Notes under the pieces: generated by a model
Seen by the model: the letters and a program-made list of their open reading frames with translations, nothing else
Databases searched by the model: none
What the model was told of the DNA's origin: nothing
Made by a program: the position numbers and the translations under genes
Part shown: positions 49,110 through 59,109 of the stretch, piece after piece
Layout of the letters: the number at the start of each line of letters is the position of its first letter
Position numbering within the stretch: position 1 is the first letter of the stretch
Source of the DNA: Actinomycetota bacterium
Lineage (GTDB): Bacteria; Actinomycetota; CADDZG01; WHSQ01
Assembly: GCA_030447315.1 (NCBI GenBank)
Contig: JAUJPD010000001.1
Coordinates: 151,891-215,890 of the forward strand
DNA: 64,000 nt
Direction: 5' to 3'

Positions 49110-50010
49110 CTACGAGCCGGACGGTGGCGGAACCAGCAAGCGCGTCTTCGCGACGACCCCGAAGGTGGCCGGCGTCTTCAAACCGATCAGCTCGCCGTCG
49201 ACGTTGATCTCGATCGTCGGCTCTGACCGGATGCTGATCTCGGCCCCCGAAGATGTCTCGACCCTCGAGATCGCGGTGGTCTCGAACTTCAGCTTCGTCG
49301 CCAGCTTGACCAGGTCCACCGCCCCTTCAGCGGCAAGCGCAACCTCCAGAGCGCCGTCGCCGGGGTGCGTCTGGCCATACCTCGATCGCCGCGCACGTGC
49401 GCCCGTTGCCGACCCCGACGGCCACGCAATCCGGGACCTCCATACCACGGCCATCACGACGGTGGACCGCTGGAGGTCGGTCAGAGCTTCGCGCCACCCC
49501 ATATGAAGGCGGCTGCGCCCAGCGTCTCCTTCTCGCCGTCCTCGAGGGCGACATCGTTGACCTGGACCGGGAAACCACCCATGCAGGCGTTGACGAAGAG
49601 GCGTTCGACTCCCGGCCCGGCGGCCTTACATACGTCCAGGTCCGCAGTGAGCCGGCCTCCAACCCGCGAGCGGCTTCGATGGGATCGGGAGGAAGGAAAA
49701 CGTGCGTGCGAGGTCGTTGCCGGTGCCCAAAGGCAGGACAGCGAAGGTCAGCTCGCCCACACGATCCCCAGGGCGTTGACGGTGCAGTTGAGGGTGCCGT
49801 CTCCACCGCCCACCACCACCAGTCGCGCCCTGCGGCAGCGGCCGCACCTCGGCACCGAACGCCTCCTGCGAAGAAGGCTCGATGGCCTCGATCAGGCTGA
49901 GGGCGCCAGCGCCGACAACATCTCGTCGCGGTCGTGTTTCCCGGCGCCGCCCGAAGCCGGGTTCGCGACCAGCAATCCTTCATCGAGAGTGAGCGCGGCG
50001 GAGATGCTCT
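49110..50010 (-). CDS. Diacylglycerol kinase-like lipid kinase, frameshifted
   Basis: LLVANPASGGAGKHDRDEMLSAL, VGELTFAVLPLGTGNDLARTF, and C-terminal DGALEVALAAEGAVDL...INVDGELIGLKTPATFGVVAKTRLLVPP. Confidence 0.72.
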
Positions 50011-51457
50011 TGTGTGCAGGACGACATCGACGGTCGAAGGATGGAGCGGTGGCTGGTCGAGCGTGGAAAGGAAGGGAATGAGGGAATCCAGTGCGTGAAG
50101 GGAAGCGTGATCTCCGCCACCGCGGTGATCGCCGCCCGCAGATCCTTGGTCTCCCAGGTGAGGTCGTTCGTGAAGACGATGTCTCCCATCCGGTCGAGAT
50201 CGATCCCACACTTGATGCGCCAAAAGGCGAGGGGATATTCGGGTGTCGGATCTGGTTCCCCTCCACACCGCCCACGGCCCCAGGTCTCGAAACGACCACT
50301 TGTTGTCCCGTTCGTCGACCACAGAGACGTCGCCGTTATCGGCCCGAAACGGAGCGTCCGCGCTCCGCTGGACACTACGTACGCATCGTCGTCTCGCCAC
50401 ATGACCTGGTCGATGCCCCGCGTGGGCGCAGGGTGTCGACTACCGGGCCTCGCAAGGCTTCCTTACGAGACTCGTTCAAGTAGATGAACCCGATGCGACC
50501 ATTGCCTGCAGCGGCGACGTCGTTGTCTCGGAAGCGTTCCTTCCCCCGCTTGGGCGACACGCGCGTGAAATCGGACAGCACGTCGTTCAGGTCGAGGATG
50601 TGGCTCTTGTCGTCGCTGATCGGGCTCTGAGCATGGTCTGCGGTCACGACGAATCCGACCTCTTCAACGGCCTGTTCCCAGGAGTCGAAAGCATCGAGGA
50701 CGTAGGCGACGTGCTCGTCGGCCTCCGCAAGGTTGTCGACCTGGGTATCGGGTCCGTCCTTCAGAGAGGCGTGGTCGTTCTCGTGCAGGTAGAAGAGGAT
50801 CATCTCGGCCGCGTTCTTCTCCAGCAGGCCGCGTGACGCACTGCGCAGTTCAGGCATCCGTCGCCTTGATCCGCTTCTCGATGCCCCGCGCCGAGATCAA
50901 CTTCGAGCAGGCCTCGGAGGGACCAGCATCCGCGTCCGCGAAGTAGTGCTCCTTGGGACCCGGTGCACGAGGGCAGCTTCTTTCGGAAGAGGGCCTTGGT
51001 CAGGAGGTTCGGGGACAGGTCGTGCATGTAGGGCCCCGGAACAACATGAAGTTGATCGGCGCGGTGGTGAGGCCGATGGCGTCGAGCTGCTCGTGGATCG
51101 TGTCGACCTGCGGACTCAGGTGCGCGTTGAGATTGAGCATCACGTCGCGCACCACCTGGGACAGACCTTCCACGATGGCGGCCCGGGGGCTCTGACCGTA
51201 GTTGACGAACCGGTCGGCGTCGCGGTCGTCCAGCACATCCCGCAGGGATGCCATGCGCAGCAGGGGTTGCGCCCGTGATCAGCGAGGCGGTAGCGGCCGG
51301 AGTGATCGTGGGGAACACGGCAACGGAATCCCGGACGTAGCTACCCCGGGACTTGAGGAAGGCAAGGGCGGGAGCTCTTGGACGACGTGGCCTGCTCGAA
51401 GGCTTCACTTCCCATGCCGTCCACGATGATGTAGACGACCCGCTTCTTGAGCTCCAT
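50010..51457 (-). CDS. AP-superfamily phosphodiesterase with canonical motif order, frameshifted
   Basis: MELKKRVVYIIVDGMGSEAFEQA..., SYVRDSVAVFPTITPAATASLITGATPAAHGIPA, FYLHENDHASLKDG, FVVTADHAQSPISDD, C-terminal GGGDHASLHALDSLIPFLS. Several frame changes; 3' end approximate. Confidence 0.7.
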
Positions 51458-51507
51458 GGCCGTCACTCTTCCCACTACGACCGCGGCCAACCCACCGCGG
51501 ACGGTTG

Positions 51508-52210
51508 TTAGAAGGAGGAGATGACGGGGCGACTGGTGGGCGCGACCCGCCCGGCGGCTCGATCGTGACGGCAGCATCTTCGAAACCGTCGAAAGTCACG
51601 GCCAGCTCCATGACGACGACGCCGTCGGTGGACTCGAACGTGCCCACGCTCGTCGGCACGCCATCTTCATGTACCAGAGCTGGTAGATGTCCGATCCGGG
51701 GGCCTCGGGGAGGCCGGCGACCGCGAAGACCGCTCCGTCGTTCGTGGGAACGAGCTCGGCCGTGGTACCACCGGTGCCCTTCAACTCGACAGCTTCATCG
51801 CTGCGGATCACCTGGGCGAGGGCATCCTCAGAACGAGCGAGATCGTTGCGAGCATCCACGACGCCGGCACCCAGCACTGCGATAGCCACGAGCGCAGCCG
51901 CGCCGGCAGCAGCCGGAGCGAACCAGCTCCGCCAGGCCCGGGCGCCAGATCGTGCGGCGGCGGGGGCAGGAGTCTTCTCGACGGGCCTCACCTGCTCCAT
52001 CACCCGATCCACGAAGCCCGCAGGCACGGGGGCGGGAGCAACAGCGAGGGCCAGAGAGTCCATGGCGGCCGCGTAGTCATCGGCCTCGGCCATGCACGCG
52101 TCACAGGTAAGGATGTGAGCCCGGACGACGCGAACCTCGTCGGGGGGGACCGCACCGATGACATAGGCAGCTACGAGATCTTTCAACTCATCGTGGCTAC
52201 GTTCCATCAT
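51508..52210 (-). CDS. Anti-sigma factor (RskA-like, zinc-binding N-terminus), one frameshift
   Basis: HDELKDLVAAYVIGAVPPDEVRVVRAHILTCDACMAEADDY (HxxxCxxC); single TM; C-terminal IYQLWYMKM | VGTFESTDGVVVMELAVTFDGFEDAAVTIEPPGGS. Confidence 0.82.
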
Positions 52211-52788
52211 CGTCCTTCTCCCGACTCGGTCATCAGCTGTCTCAATCTCGTCAGTCCATCTCGCAACCTGGTCTTGGCCGTGCCCTCAGGTATGTCCAGC
52301 TCCTCGGCGACCTCTCTGTAGGTCCGTCCGCCGAAATAAGCCAGCACGAGCGCCTCTTTCTGGACGTCCGTCAGCTCGCCGAGCGCGGCCCTCACGCTCT
52401 CTCGTTCCACTAGTCCTTCGTGAGGGGTCACCTCTTTGGATGCCGTAACCAGCTCGGATGTCAAAGAATCTTTGGTGCGGCGGAGAGATTCCTCCTTCCT
52501 CACCAGGTCGATCGCCTTGTTGCGGGTCACCCCCAGCAGGAAGCCCTGGAGACTGCCTCTGAGGGGATCGTAGGCACCGGGCCGCCGCCACAGGGCAACG
52601 AAAGCGTCTTGAGCGACCTCCTCAGCCAGCCCTGGATCCACCAGGACCCGCCGCGCCATCCCGTAGACCACCCCGCCGTAGAGGTCCATCAGCTCGCCGA
52701 TGGCGGATTCATCCCGCGACATGAGGCGGTCCGCGATGCGGACGTCTTCTTCACGGGTCATCTGAGAGACATCGTAGCTAACAACCAT
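52207..52788 (-). CDS. ECF RNA polymerase sigma factor (SigK-like)
   Basis: DPGLAEEVAQDAFVALWRRPGAYDPLRGSLQGFLLGVTRNKAIDLVR...ALGELTDVQKEALVLAYFGGRTYREVAEELDIPEGTAKTRLRDGLTRLR; 4-bp overlap with the anti-sigma gene. Confidence 0.93.
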   Translation of the reverse strand: MVVSYDVSQMTREEDVRIADRLMSRDESAIGELMDLYGGVVYGMARRVLVDPGLAEEVAQDAFVALWRRPGAYDPLRGSLQGFLLGVTRNKAIDLVRKEESLRRTKDSLTSELVTASKEVTPHEGLVERESVRAALGELTDVQKEALVLAYFGGRTYREVAEELDIPEGTAKTRLRDGLTRLRQLMTESGEGR

Positions 52789-52845
52789 CCACGAGCGGTT
52801 CGCATCCCGACACCCCGGCGGATCGGAGGGACTAACCTCTCGATC

Positions 52846-53421
52846 GTGGAGGACCTCCTAGCGAGGCGAGCCCGCCCGTTCGCCATCGTTGCCGTGGCGA
52901 CGGCGATCGTCTGCATCGCGATGATCCGCCTGCCCGAGTCCTTCCTGTCGCTCATCGAGCGGAAGACCTCTTTCACCTCCGCCCAGACCGGGTGGGCCTA
53001 CCGTCTTCTCGTCGTGGCCGCCGTGGCTCAGGCCCTCTACGGGGGCTTCATGCTCCTACGCCCGGATCGGATCGAGGCAGCTCGAAGGAAGGATCCGAAG
53101 CTTGCCCGCCTGCCCCGGGGCCAGCTGACGGGGGTCGTGGCGCGCACGGCCGCCTCGATGGTTGCCTTCACCGTCGTCTACGGCCTGGCCGCCTTCGGCA
53201 TCAGCGGCCAACGCGGTGGGTTCTGGCTGTTCCCCGTTCTGGCCGTGGCTCAGGGGGGGTGGTACTACCACCAGCTGGGACAGGTTGCGACCTGGATGGG
53301 CTTCCAGCCCGAAGCGGCCGACGAGCCGGACCGGGGGCGGTGGCAGCGTGAGCCGCCCGACTATTGCCCTCCTCTCGTGCGTGGCCTGGCTCCGATGCCG
53401 AGGACCCATGTCGATACCTAG
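52846..53421 (+). CDS. Polytopic hypothetical membrane protein
   Basis: GTG start; 191 aa with about four hydrophobic segments. No confident family. Confidence 0.65.
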   Translation: MEDLLARRARPFAIVAVATAIVCIAMIRLPESFLSLIERKTSFTSAQTGWAYRLLVVAAVAQALYGGFMLLRPDRIEAARRKDPKLARLPRGQLTGVVARTAASMVAFTVVYGLAAFGISGQRGGFWLFPVLAVAQGGWYYHQLGQVATWMGFQPEAADEPDRGRWQREPPDYCPPLVRGLAPMPRTHVDT

Positions 53422-53424
53422 ATC

Positions 53425-54891
53425 GTGAGCGGTATCGGGGGCTATGCCCGGGCCACCCCCGACTCCACCGCCATCGTGTCGATGGGTCGCTGGCTGACGT
53501 TCGCCGAGCTCGATGAGAGACAACGGCACCTGGCGGGCGCGCTCCGCTCGGGGGGGCTAGAGCCGGGAGACCTGATAGCAGTGCGCACGAAGGACCCGGC
53601 CGCCTTGCTCGAGGTCACCACCGGCTCGCTTCGAGCAGGGGTGATCCCCGTCCCGATCAACCCGCTGCTGACCGAGCACGAGGCCCGCTGGCTCCTTGAG
53701 GACTCGGGGGCGGGGTGGCTCTTCACCGATGCAACGGACGGGGTGACGCCGACGTTGGAACAGATCGTTACCTTCGGCGACGCCTACGAACGCTTGCTGG
53801 CCGAAGCCGAGCCCGCGGATCTCTGCGACCACGTCCGGGGGCGCCCGATGCACTACACGTCGGGAACGACCGGCACGCCCAAGGGGGTCTGGGTGCGGCC
53901 CTACGCGGAGCGAAGAGCCGCCCAGATAGCGGCCGACTTCATCAAGCTGTGGGGACTCACCGACGAAGACATCCACCTGGTGTGCTCGCCGCTGGCCCAC
54001 TCGGCCCCCCATCGCTACGCGATGAGGACCCTCGAAGCCGGAGGCACCGTTGCCCTCCAGAGCCGTTTCGACGCGGCCGAGACGCTCGCGGCCATCGACC
54101 TCTTCAACGCGACCACGACCTTCATGGTCCCCACCCATCTGGAACGGATCTTCGCCCTCGGCGAGCGGGCGCTGCTCAGGCACGATCTCTCTTCGATGCG
54201 ACTGTTGATCCACGCCGGCGCTCCGGTACGGCACGCAACGAAGAGAAAGGCGATCGATACCTTCCCCCCGGGGTCGGTCTGGGAGTTCTACGGCTCTACC
54301 GAAGGCCAGGCGACGCGCATCTCGTCGGGCGAGTGGATGCAGAAAGCGGGCAGTGTCGGACGAGCGCGCAAGGGGGCCGAGATCGTCATCCGCGATGAGC
54401 GGGGCGAGCGCGCTCCGGTCGGAGAGATCGGCACCGTGTGGGTGAAGGACCCCAAGATCGAGCGCTTCCAGTACTGGCGAGACAAGGCCAAGACCTCGCG
54501 GGCCTGGAAGGCGGGCGCGTTCACCGTCGGAGACCTCGGCTACCTCGACGAAGACGGCTACCTCTTCCTGACCGGCAGGATCCACGACACGATCATCACC
54601 GGCGGAGTGAACGTCTACCCGCAAGAGGTCGAGGCCGTGCTGCAAGAGCATCCCGACGTCGCCGAGGCCGTGGTCTACGGCGTCGCAAACGAGGAATGGG
54701 GCCAAGAGGTAGAGGCGGCCGTGGTGGCCGTCACGGGGGCCGCGGTCGAAGCCGAAGCCTTGATCGACTGGACCAGGGAGCGCCTGGCCAGCTTCAAGCG
54801 GCCGCGCCGGGTGCTGGTGACCGATGCGTTGAGCCGAACGGCCACCGGGAAGCTGAAACGAGAACGGCCGGAGGTCCCGGGGGCTGAGTAG
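53425..54891 (+). CDS. AMP-dependent acyl-CoA synthetase/ligase
   Basis: MHYTSGTTGTPKGVWVRPY, WEFYGSTEGQAT, FTVGDLGYLDEDGYLFLTGRIHDTIITGGVNVYPQEVEAVL, TATGKLKR. Confidence 0.92.
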   Translation: MSGIGGYARATPDSTAIVSMGRWLTFAELDERQRHLAGALRSGGLEPGDLIAVRTKDPAALLEVTTGSLRAGVIPVPINPLLTEHEARWLLEDSGAGWLFTDATDGVTPTLEQIVTFGDAYERLLAEAEPADLCDHVRGRPMHYTSGTTGTPKGVWVRPYAERRAAQIAADFIKLWGLTDEDIHLVCSPLAHSAPHRYAMRTLEAGGTVALQSRFDAAETLAAIDLFNATTTFMVPTHLERIFALGERALLRHDLSSMRLLIHAGAPVRHATKRKAIDTFPPGSVWEFYGSTEGQATRISSGEWMQKAGSVGRARKGAEIVIRDERGERAPVGEIGTVWVKDPKIERFQYWRDKAKTSRAWKAGAFTVGDLGYLDEDGYLFLTGRIHDTIITGGVNVYPQEVEAVLQEHPDVAEAVVYGVANEEWGQEVEAAVVAVTGAAVEAEALIDWTRERLASFKRPRRVLVTDALSRTATGKLKRERPEVPGAE

Positions 54892-54901
54892 GGTGGCCGC
54901 C

Positions 54902-55909
54902 ATGTCCCAGCTGAACGTCACCGCGGTCGACTACCACACCGGCGGCGAGCCCTTCCGGATCATCAGCGGCGGCATCCTCCCGCTGAGGGGGCGCACCGTC
55001 TTGGACAAGCGCGGCTACGCCATGGAGCACCTCGACGAGATCCGGCGCCTGGTGATAAACGAGCCGCGCGGACACGCGGACATGTACGGAGGCTTCGTCA
55101 CCGAGCCTGACGACGAGGGCGCCGACCTCGGCGTCGTGTTCTTCCACAACGCTGGCTACAGCACCGCGTGCGGACACGGAACGATCGCCCTGGTCACGTG
55201 GGCCCTCGAATCCGGACTCGTGTCGATGAAGGAGCCGGAGACCGAAGTGGTGGTAGACGTTCCCTCGGGGCGGCTGCCCACGGTCGCGCATGTCCATGAC
55301 GGGAAGGTCCGGTGGGTTCGCTTCCGCAACGTCCCGTCGTTCGTGTCGAGCCTGGGGACGAGGCTGGAGACGAGCGCGGGCGAGGTCTTCGCCGACGTCT
55401 CCTATGGGGGCGCGTTCTACGCGAGCGTGGATGCCACCACGCTGGGCCTTCCCATCGTTGCAGCCAACGTCAACCGCTTCATCGAGCTCGGCAGGGAGAT
55501 CAAGCGGGTCGTGGAGGCTACCCAGGATGTCGTGCACCCCATCGAGCCTCGCCTCGACGGTGTCTACGGCGTCATCTTCTTCGAGCCCCAAGAAGATGTT
55601 GACGGGAACCTGTGCCAGCGCAACGTCACGATCTTCGCGGACGGCGAAGTAGACAGGTCGCCGTGCGGCAGCGGGACGTCTGCGCGACTGGCATTGCTCG
55701 ACGCGTCGGGAGAGCTAGCCCGCGGAGACAAGCTCGTGCACCGGGGCATCGTCGGAACCCAGTTCGTTGCATGGGTCGATGGAGACGCGCAGGTGGGCAA
55801 CGCGGCCGCGGTCTTCACCCAGGTGCAGGGCTCCGCCCACATAAGTGGCTACCACCAGTTCGTGCTCGATCCGACCGACCCGGTGGGCACCGGCTTCCTG
55901 CTCAGGTGA
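54902..55909 (+). CDS. Proline racemase/4-hydroxyproline epimerase family
   Basis: DYHTGGEPFRII, NAGYSTACGHGTIAL and VDRSPCGSGTSARLALL; both catalytic Cys positions retained. Confidence 0.9.
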   Translation: MSQLNVTAVDYHTGGEPFRIISGGILPLRGRTVLDKRGYAMEHLDEIRRLVINEPRGHADMYGGFVTEPDDEGADLGVVFFHNAGYSTACGHGTIALVTWALESGLVSMKEPETEVVVDVPSGRLPTVAHVHDGKVRWVRFRNVPSFVSSLGTRLETSAGEVFADVSYGGAFYASVDATTLGLPIVAANVNRFIELGREIKRVVEATQDVVHPIEPRLDGVYGVIFFEPQEDVDGNLCQRNVTIFADGEVDRSPCGSGTSARLALLDASGELARGDKLVHRGIVGTQFVAWVDGDAQVGNAAAVFTQVQGSAHISGYHQFVLDPTDPVGTGFLLR

Positions 55910-56817
55910 ATCCGCCCTTCATCGGGGCCGAGGAGCTGGCGCGGCTCCTGAGCATCGACGATGCGATCGCGGCTCTAGACGAGGAGTTCCGCGTGCGGTC
56001 CGGACGCGGACCCGACCGGTCCCACATCGACGTCGGTTCCGGCGTTCTCCTCGTGATGCCGGCGTTCTCGGAGCAGGGGGCCGGGGTGAAGCTCGTCACG
56101 GTGGCGCCGGACGATCCGGCCCGCGAGCTCCCACTGGTCCAGGGGCTCTACGTGTTGTTCGAGCAACCCTCGCTGCGCCCTGTAGTGATATTCGATGCAG
56201 CGCCTCTGACCGCTTTGCGCACCGCGGCCGTCTCCGCCGTCGCAACGTCGCACCTCGCGCCCCCCGACGCGTCTGACCTCCTCGTGTTCGGCGCGGGAGT
56301 CCAAGCGCGTGCGCACGTAAGGTCGATGGCCGCCGTCCGCACCTTGACGAAGGTGACGATCGTTTCCCGCACGCGAGCGAGGGCCGAAGAGGCCGCGGCC
56401 GAAGCCGCCGCTTTGGGGTTTGCTGCCCGGGTCGGCAGGGCGAGCGATGTCACCGGCGCCGATCTGATCTGCACCTGCACCACCAGCAGCACGCCGCTCT
56501 TCGACGGTGGTCTCGTCGCGCCCGGCACCCACGTGAACGCGATCGGCTCTTACAGACCGGCGGACCGAGAGCTCGATGACGAGCTCGTGGCGCGCGCCCG
56601 CGTCGTGATCGACACCAAGGCCGCGCTGCGTGAGTCGGGAGACCTGGTCACGCCCCTGAACAACGGCTCCCTCAAGGAGGAAGAAGTCGTTCTCCTCAGC
56701 GACGCGGTGGGGGGTTCTGGCCCCCTGCGCTCCGGCGACGACATCACCGTCTTCAAGTCGGTGGGTGCGGCCTTCGAAGATCTCGCCGTGGCCACAGCCG
56801 CGGCCTGTCGCCTGTGA
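55906..56817 (+). CDS. Ornithine cyclodeaminase/mu-crystallin family
   Basis: GTGA overlap with previous gene; DAAPLTALRTAAVSAVATSHLAPPDASDLLVFGAGVQARAHVRSMAAVR...GTHVNAIGSYRP. Confidence 0.9.
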   Translation: MNPPFIGAEELARLLSIDDAIAALDEEFRVRSGRGPDRSHIDVGSGVLLVMPAFSEQGAGVKLVTVAPDDPARELPLVQGLYVLFEQPSLRPVVIFDAAPLTALRTAAVSAVATSHLAPPDASDLLVFGAGVQARAHVRSMAAVRTLTKVTIVSRTRARAEEAAAEAAALGFAARVGRASDVTGADLICTCTTSSTPLFDGGLVAPGTHVNAIGSYRPADRELDDELVARARVVIDTKAALRESGDLVTPLNNGSLKEEEVVLLSDAVGGSGPLRSGDDITVFKSVGAAFEDLAVATAAACRL

Positions 56818-56874
56818 GCGACCCTCCCGGGTGCGGGGCTCTAGAGAGGGGCTGTCATCCCTTTTCGGTACGAG

Positions 56875-57816
56875 CTAGGCCCGGCGTTCGTCTAGCTCCT
56901 GACACTTCGAGCGGATCGCCTCGGCCGCCTCCATCAGGTGCGCGATCTCATCCGGGTTGAGGTCGAGCTCGACGATCTCGGTGACTCCGCCCCTGCCGAG
57001 GCGGGCCGGGACCCCGAGGTAGACGTCCGAGATGCCGTACTGGCCCGTCGTCCATGCACAGGTCGGAAGGACCTCGCCGGCGTCGTCGGACAGGATCGCG
57101 GTCACCATGGCTGCCGAGGACACGGCGGGGGCGTAGAAGGCGCTGCCCTTCTTCAGATACCCGACGATCTCGCCGCCGGCCCCCTTCGTCCTCGTGAACA
57201 GCGCCTCGAGGTCGTCTTCCCCCACCAGCTCGGGAAGCGGTTTGCCGCCCACCGTGGCGTGGCGAGGAAGAGCGACCATCTGGTCTCCATGCGAGCCCAG
57301 CGTGATCGCCTCGACGGAGGTGGGAGCCACCCCCAGCTTCTCTGCGATGAAGAAGCGCAAGCGGGCCGAGTCCAATACGCCGGCCATCCCCATCACGCGC
57401 TCTTTGGGGAAACCGGAGACGACCGCGGCCAGATACGTCATCTCGTCGAGTGGGTTCGACACCACGATCAAGACCGCGCCGGGCGAATGGTCCGCGATCT
57501 GTCTGGTCACGCCGCCGACGATGTCGGAGTTGACATCGAGCAGATCCATGCGGCTCATCCCGGGGGTACGAGGACGCCCCGCGGTGATCACCACGACCTC
57601 GGAGCCGGCCGTGTCCGCGTAGTCGTTGGTGCCGCGGACCGTGGTATCGAAACCAACGACGGGGGCCGACTGATTGATGTCCAGAGCGAGACCCTGCGGA
57701 AGGCCTTCTACGATGTCGATCATCACGACCTCGTCCGCCAGGTTGCTCTCGGCGATGCGACGAGCGGCGTTGGAGCCGACGTTGCCGGCCCCCACGACGG
57801 TGACCTTAGTCATCAT
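56875..57816 (-). CDS. mdh: Malate dehydrogenase (lactate/malate DH family)
   Basis: KVTVVGAGNVGSNAARRIAESNLADEVVMIDI, ITAGRPRTPGMSRMDLL, VSNPLDEMTYLAAVVSGFPKERVMGMAGVLDSARLR, ITLGSHGDQMVALPRHATV. Confidence 0.93.
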   Translation of the reverse strand: MMTKVTVVGAGNVGSNAARRIAESNLADEVVMIDIVEGLPQGLALDINQSAPVVGFDTTVRGTNDYADTAGSEVVVITAGRPRTPGMSRMDLLDVNSDIVGGVTRQIADHSPGAVLIVVSNPLDEMTYLAAVVSGFPKERVMGMAGVLDSARLRFFIAEKLGVAPTSVEAITLGSHGDQMVALPRHATVGGKPLPELVGEDDLEALFTRTKGAGGEIVGYLKKGSAFYAPAVSSAAMVTAILSDDAGEVLPTCAWTTGQYGISDVYLGVPARLGRGGVTEIVELDLNPDEIAHLMEAAEAIRSKCQELDERRA

Positions 57817-57840
57817 TTCCTCCGTTCTGACGTCGGAAAA

Positions 57841-57856
57841 CCACCGCCGGCGGTGG
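57841..57856. promoter_or_regulatory. Perfect 16-bp palindrome CCACCGCCGGCGGTGG upstream of mdh
   Basis: Directly read; sits in the idh-mdh intergenic gap (57817-57875). Confidence 0.4.
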
Positions 57857-57875
57857 CTGAGTTAGCAGAGAACGG

Positions 57876-58982
57876 TTAGAGGGCGTCTGCTTCCATCTTT
57901 TCTATGATCCCGTCGGCTACCTGCGAGGTCCCCACCGCGGTCGGGTCGTCCCGGTGCGGCTTCATGTCGTAGGTGACGTTGCGGCCTTCGGAGATCGTTG
58001 CCGCGATGGCTTTCTCGAGACGGTCGGCGGCTCCGACCTCGCCCAGGTGGCGAAGCATCAGCACCCCCGACAGCATCATCGCCATCGGATTGACCTTGTT
58101 CTGCCCGGCGTACTTGGGGGCCGAGCCGTGGGTGGGCTCGAAGACGGCAGCTTCATCGCCGATGTTCCCGCCGGGCGCGACCCCCAGCCCCCCGATCAGG
58201 CCCGCGCCGAGGTCCGAGACGATGTCGCCGTAGAGGTTGGGGAGAACCAAGACGTCGTAGAGCTCCGGCTTCTGCACCAGCTGCATGCACATGTTGTCGA
58301 CGATGCGATCTTCGAACTCGACACCAGAGTCGGCATACTCCTCCGCTACCTCGCGGGCCGTCCTCAGGAACAAGCCATCGGAGTACTTCATGATGTTGGC
58401 CTTGTGGACGGCGGTGACCTTCTTGCGTCCGTTGTTGATCGCGTAGTCGAACGCCGCCCGAACGATGCGCTGCGTTCCCGTCACCGAGATCGGCTTGATC
58501 GAGATCCCCGAATCATCGCGGATGCGACGCGCGCCTAGGTCTGCGATGAAGTCGATCAGCTTCCGCGCCTCCGGTGAGCCCTGTTCGAACTCGATGCCGG
58601 CGTAGAGGTCTTCGTGGTTCTCGCGAGCGATGACGAGGTCGATGTTCTCGTAACGGGAGCGCACTCCCGGATAGGACTTACAGGGCCGCAGACACATGTA
58701 CAGGTCCAGCTCCTTGCGCAACGCGACGTTCACGCTGCGGAAACCGCCGCCGACGGGGGTCGTGATCGGGCCCTTGATCGCGACCTTGTTCGCCCGGATC
58801 GAGTCCAGGACGTGGTCGGGAAGTGGGGTTCCGTGCTCCTCCATGACGTCGGTGCCGGCGTGCCGGACGTCCCAGTCGAACTTGACGCCGGTGCCTTCCA
58901 GCACCCGGCGAGTGGCTTCGGAGATCTCGGGTCCCGTGCCGTCGCCGGGGATCAAGGTGACGCGATGAACAGTCTGTGACAT
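57876..58982 (-). CDS. Isocitrate dehydrogenase (NAD-type, isocitrate/isopropylmalate DH family)
   Basis: [113 protein letters not shown]. Confidence 0.9.
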   Translation of the reverse strand: MSQTVHRVTLIPGDGTGPEISEATRRVLEGTGVKFDWDVRHAGTDVMEEHGTPLPDHVLDSIRANKVAIKGPITTPVGGGFRSVNVALRKELDLYMCLRPCKSYPGVRSRYENIDLVIARENHEDLYAGIEFEQGSPEARKLIDFIADLGARRIRDDSGISIKPISVTGTQRIVRAAFDYAINNGRKKVTAVHKANIMKYSDGLFLRTAREVAEEYADSGVEFEDRIVDNMCMQLVQKPELYDVLVLPNLYGDIVSDLGAGLIGGLGVAPGGNIGDEAAVFEPTHGSAPKYAGQNKVNPMAMMLSGVLMLRHLGEVGAADRLEKAIAATISEGRNVTYDMKPHRDDPTAVGTSQVADGIIEKMEADAL

Positions 58983-59109
58983 GTGGGAAAACTCCTAGCT
59001 CCGGGGGCCCAAGATGACCAAAAGGCGGCTTTAGGCTACCTGATAGCCTCTTCGAACCAACCGAGACGAGCGCCCGCGGGGGCCGGGACAGAAAGGCAAC
59101 AGCGAGCCT

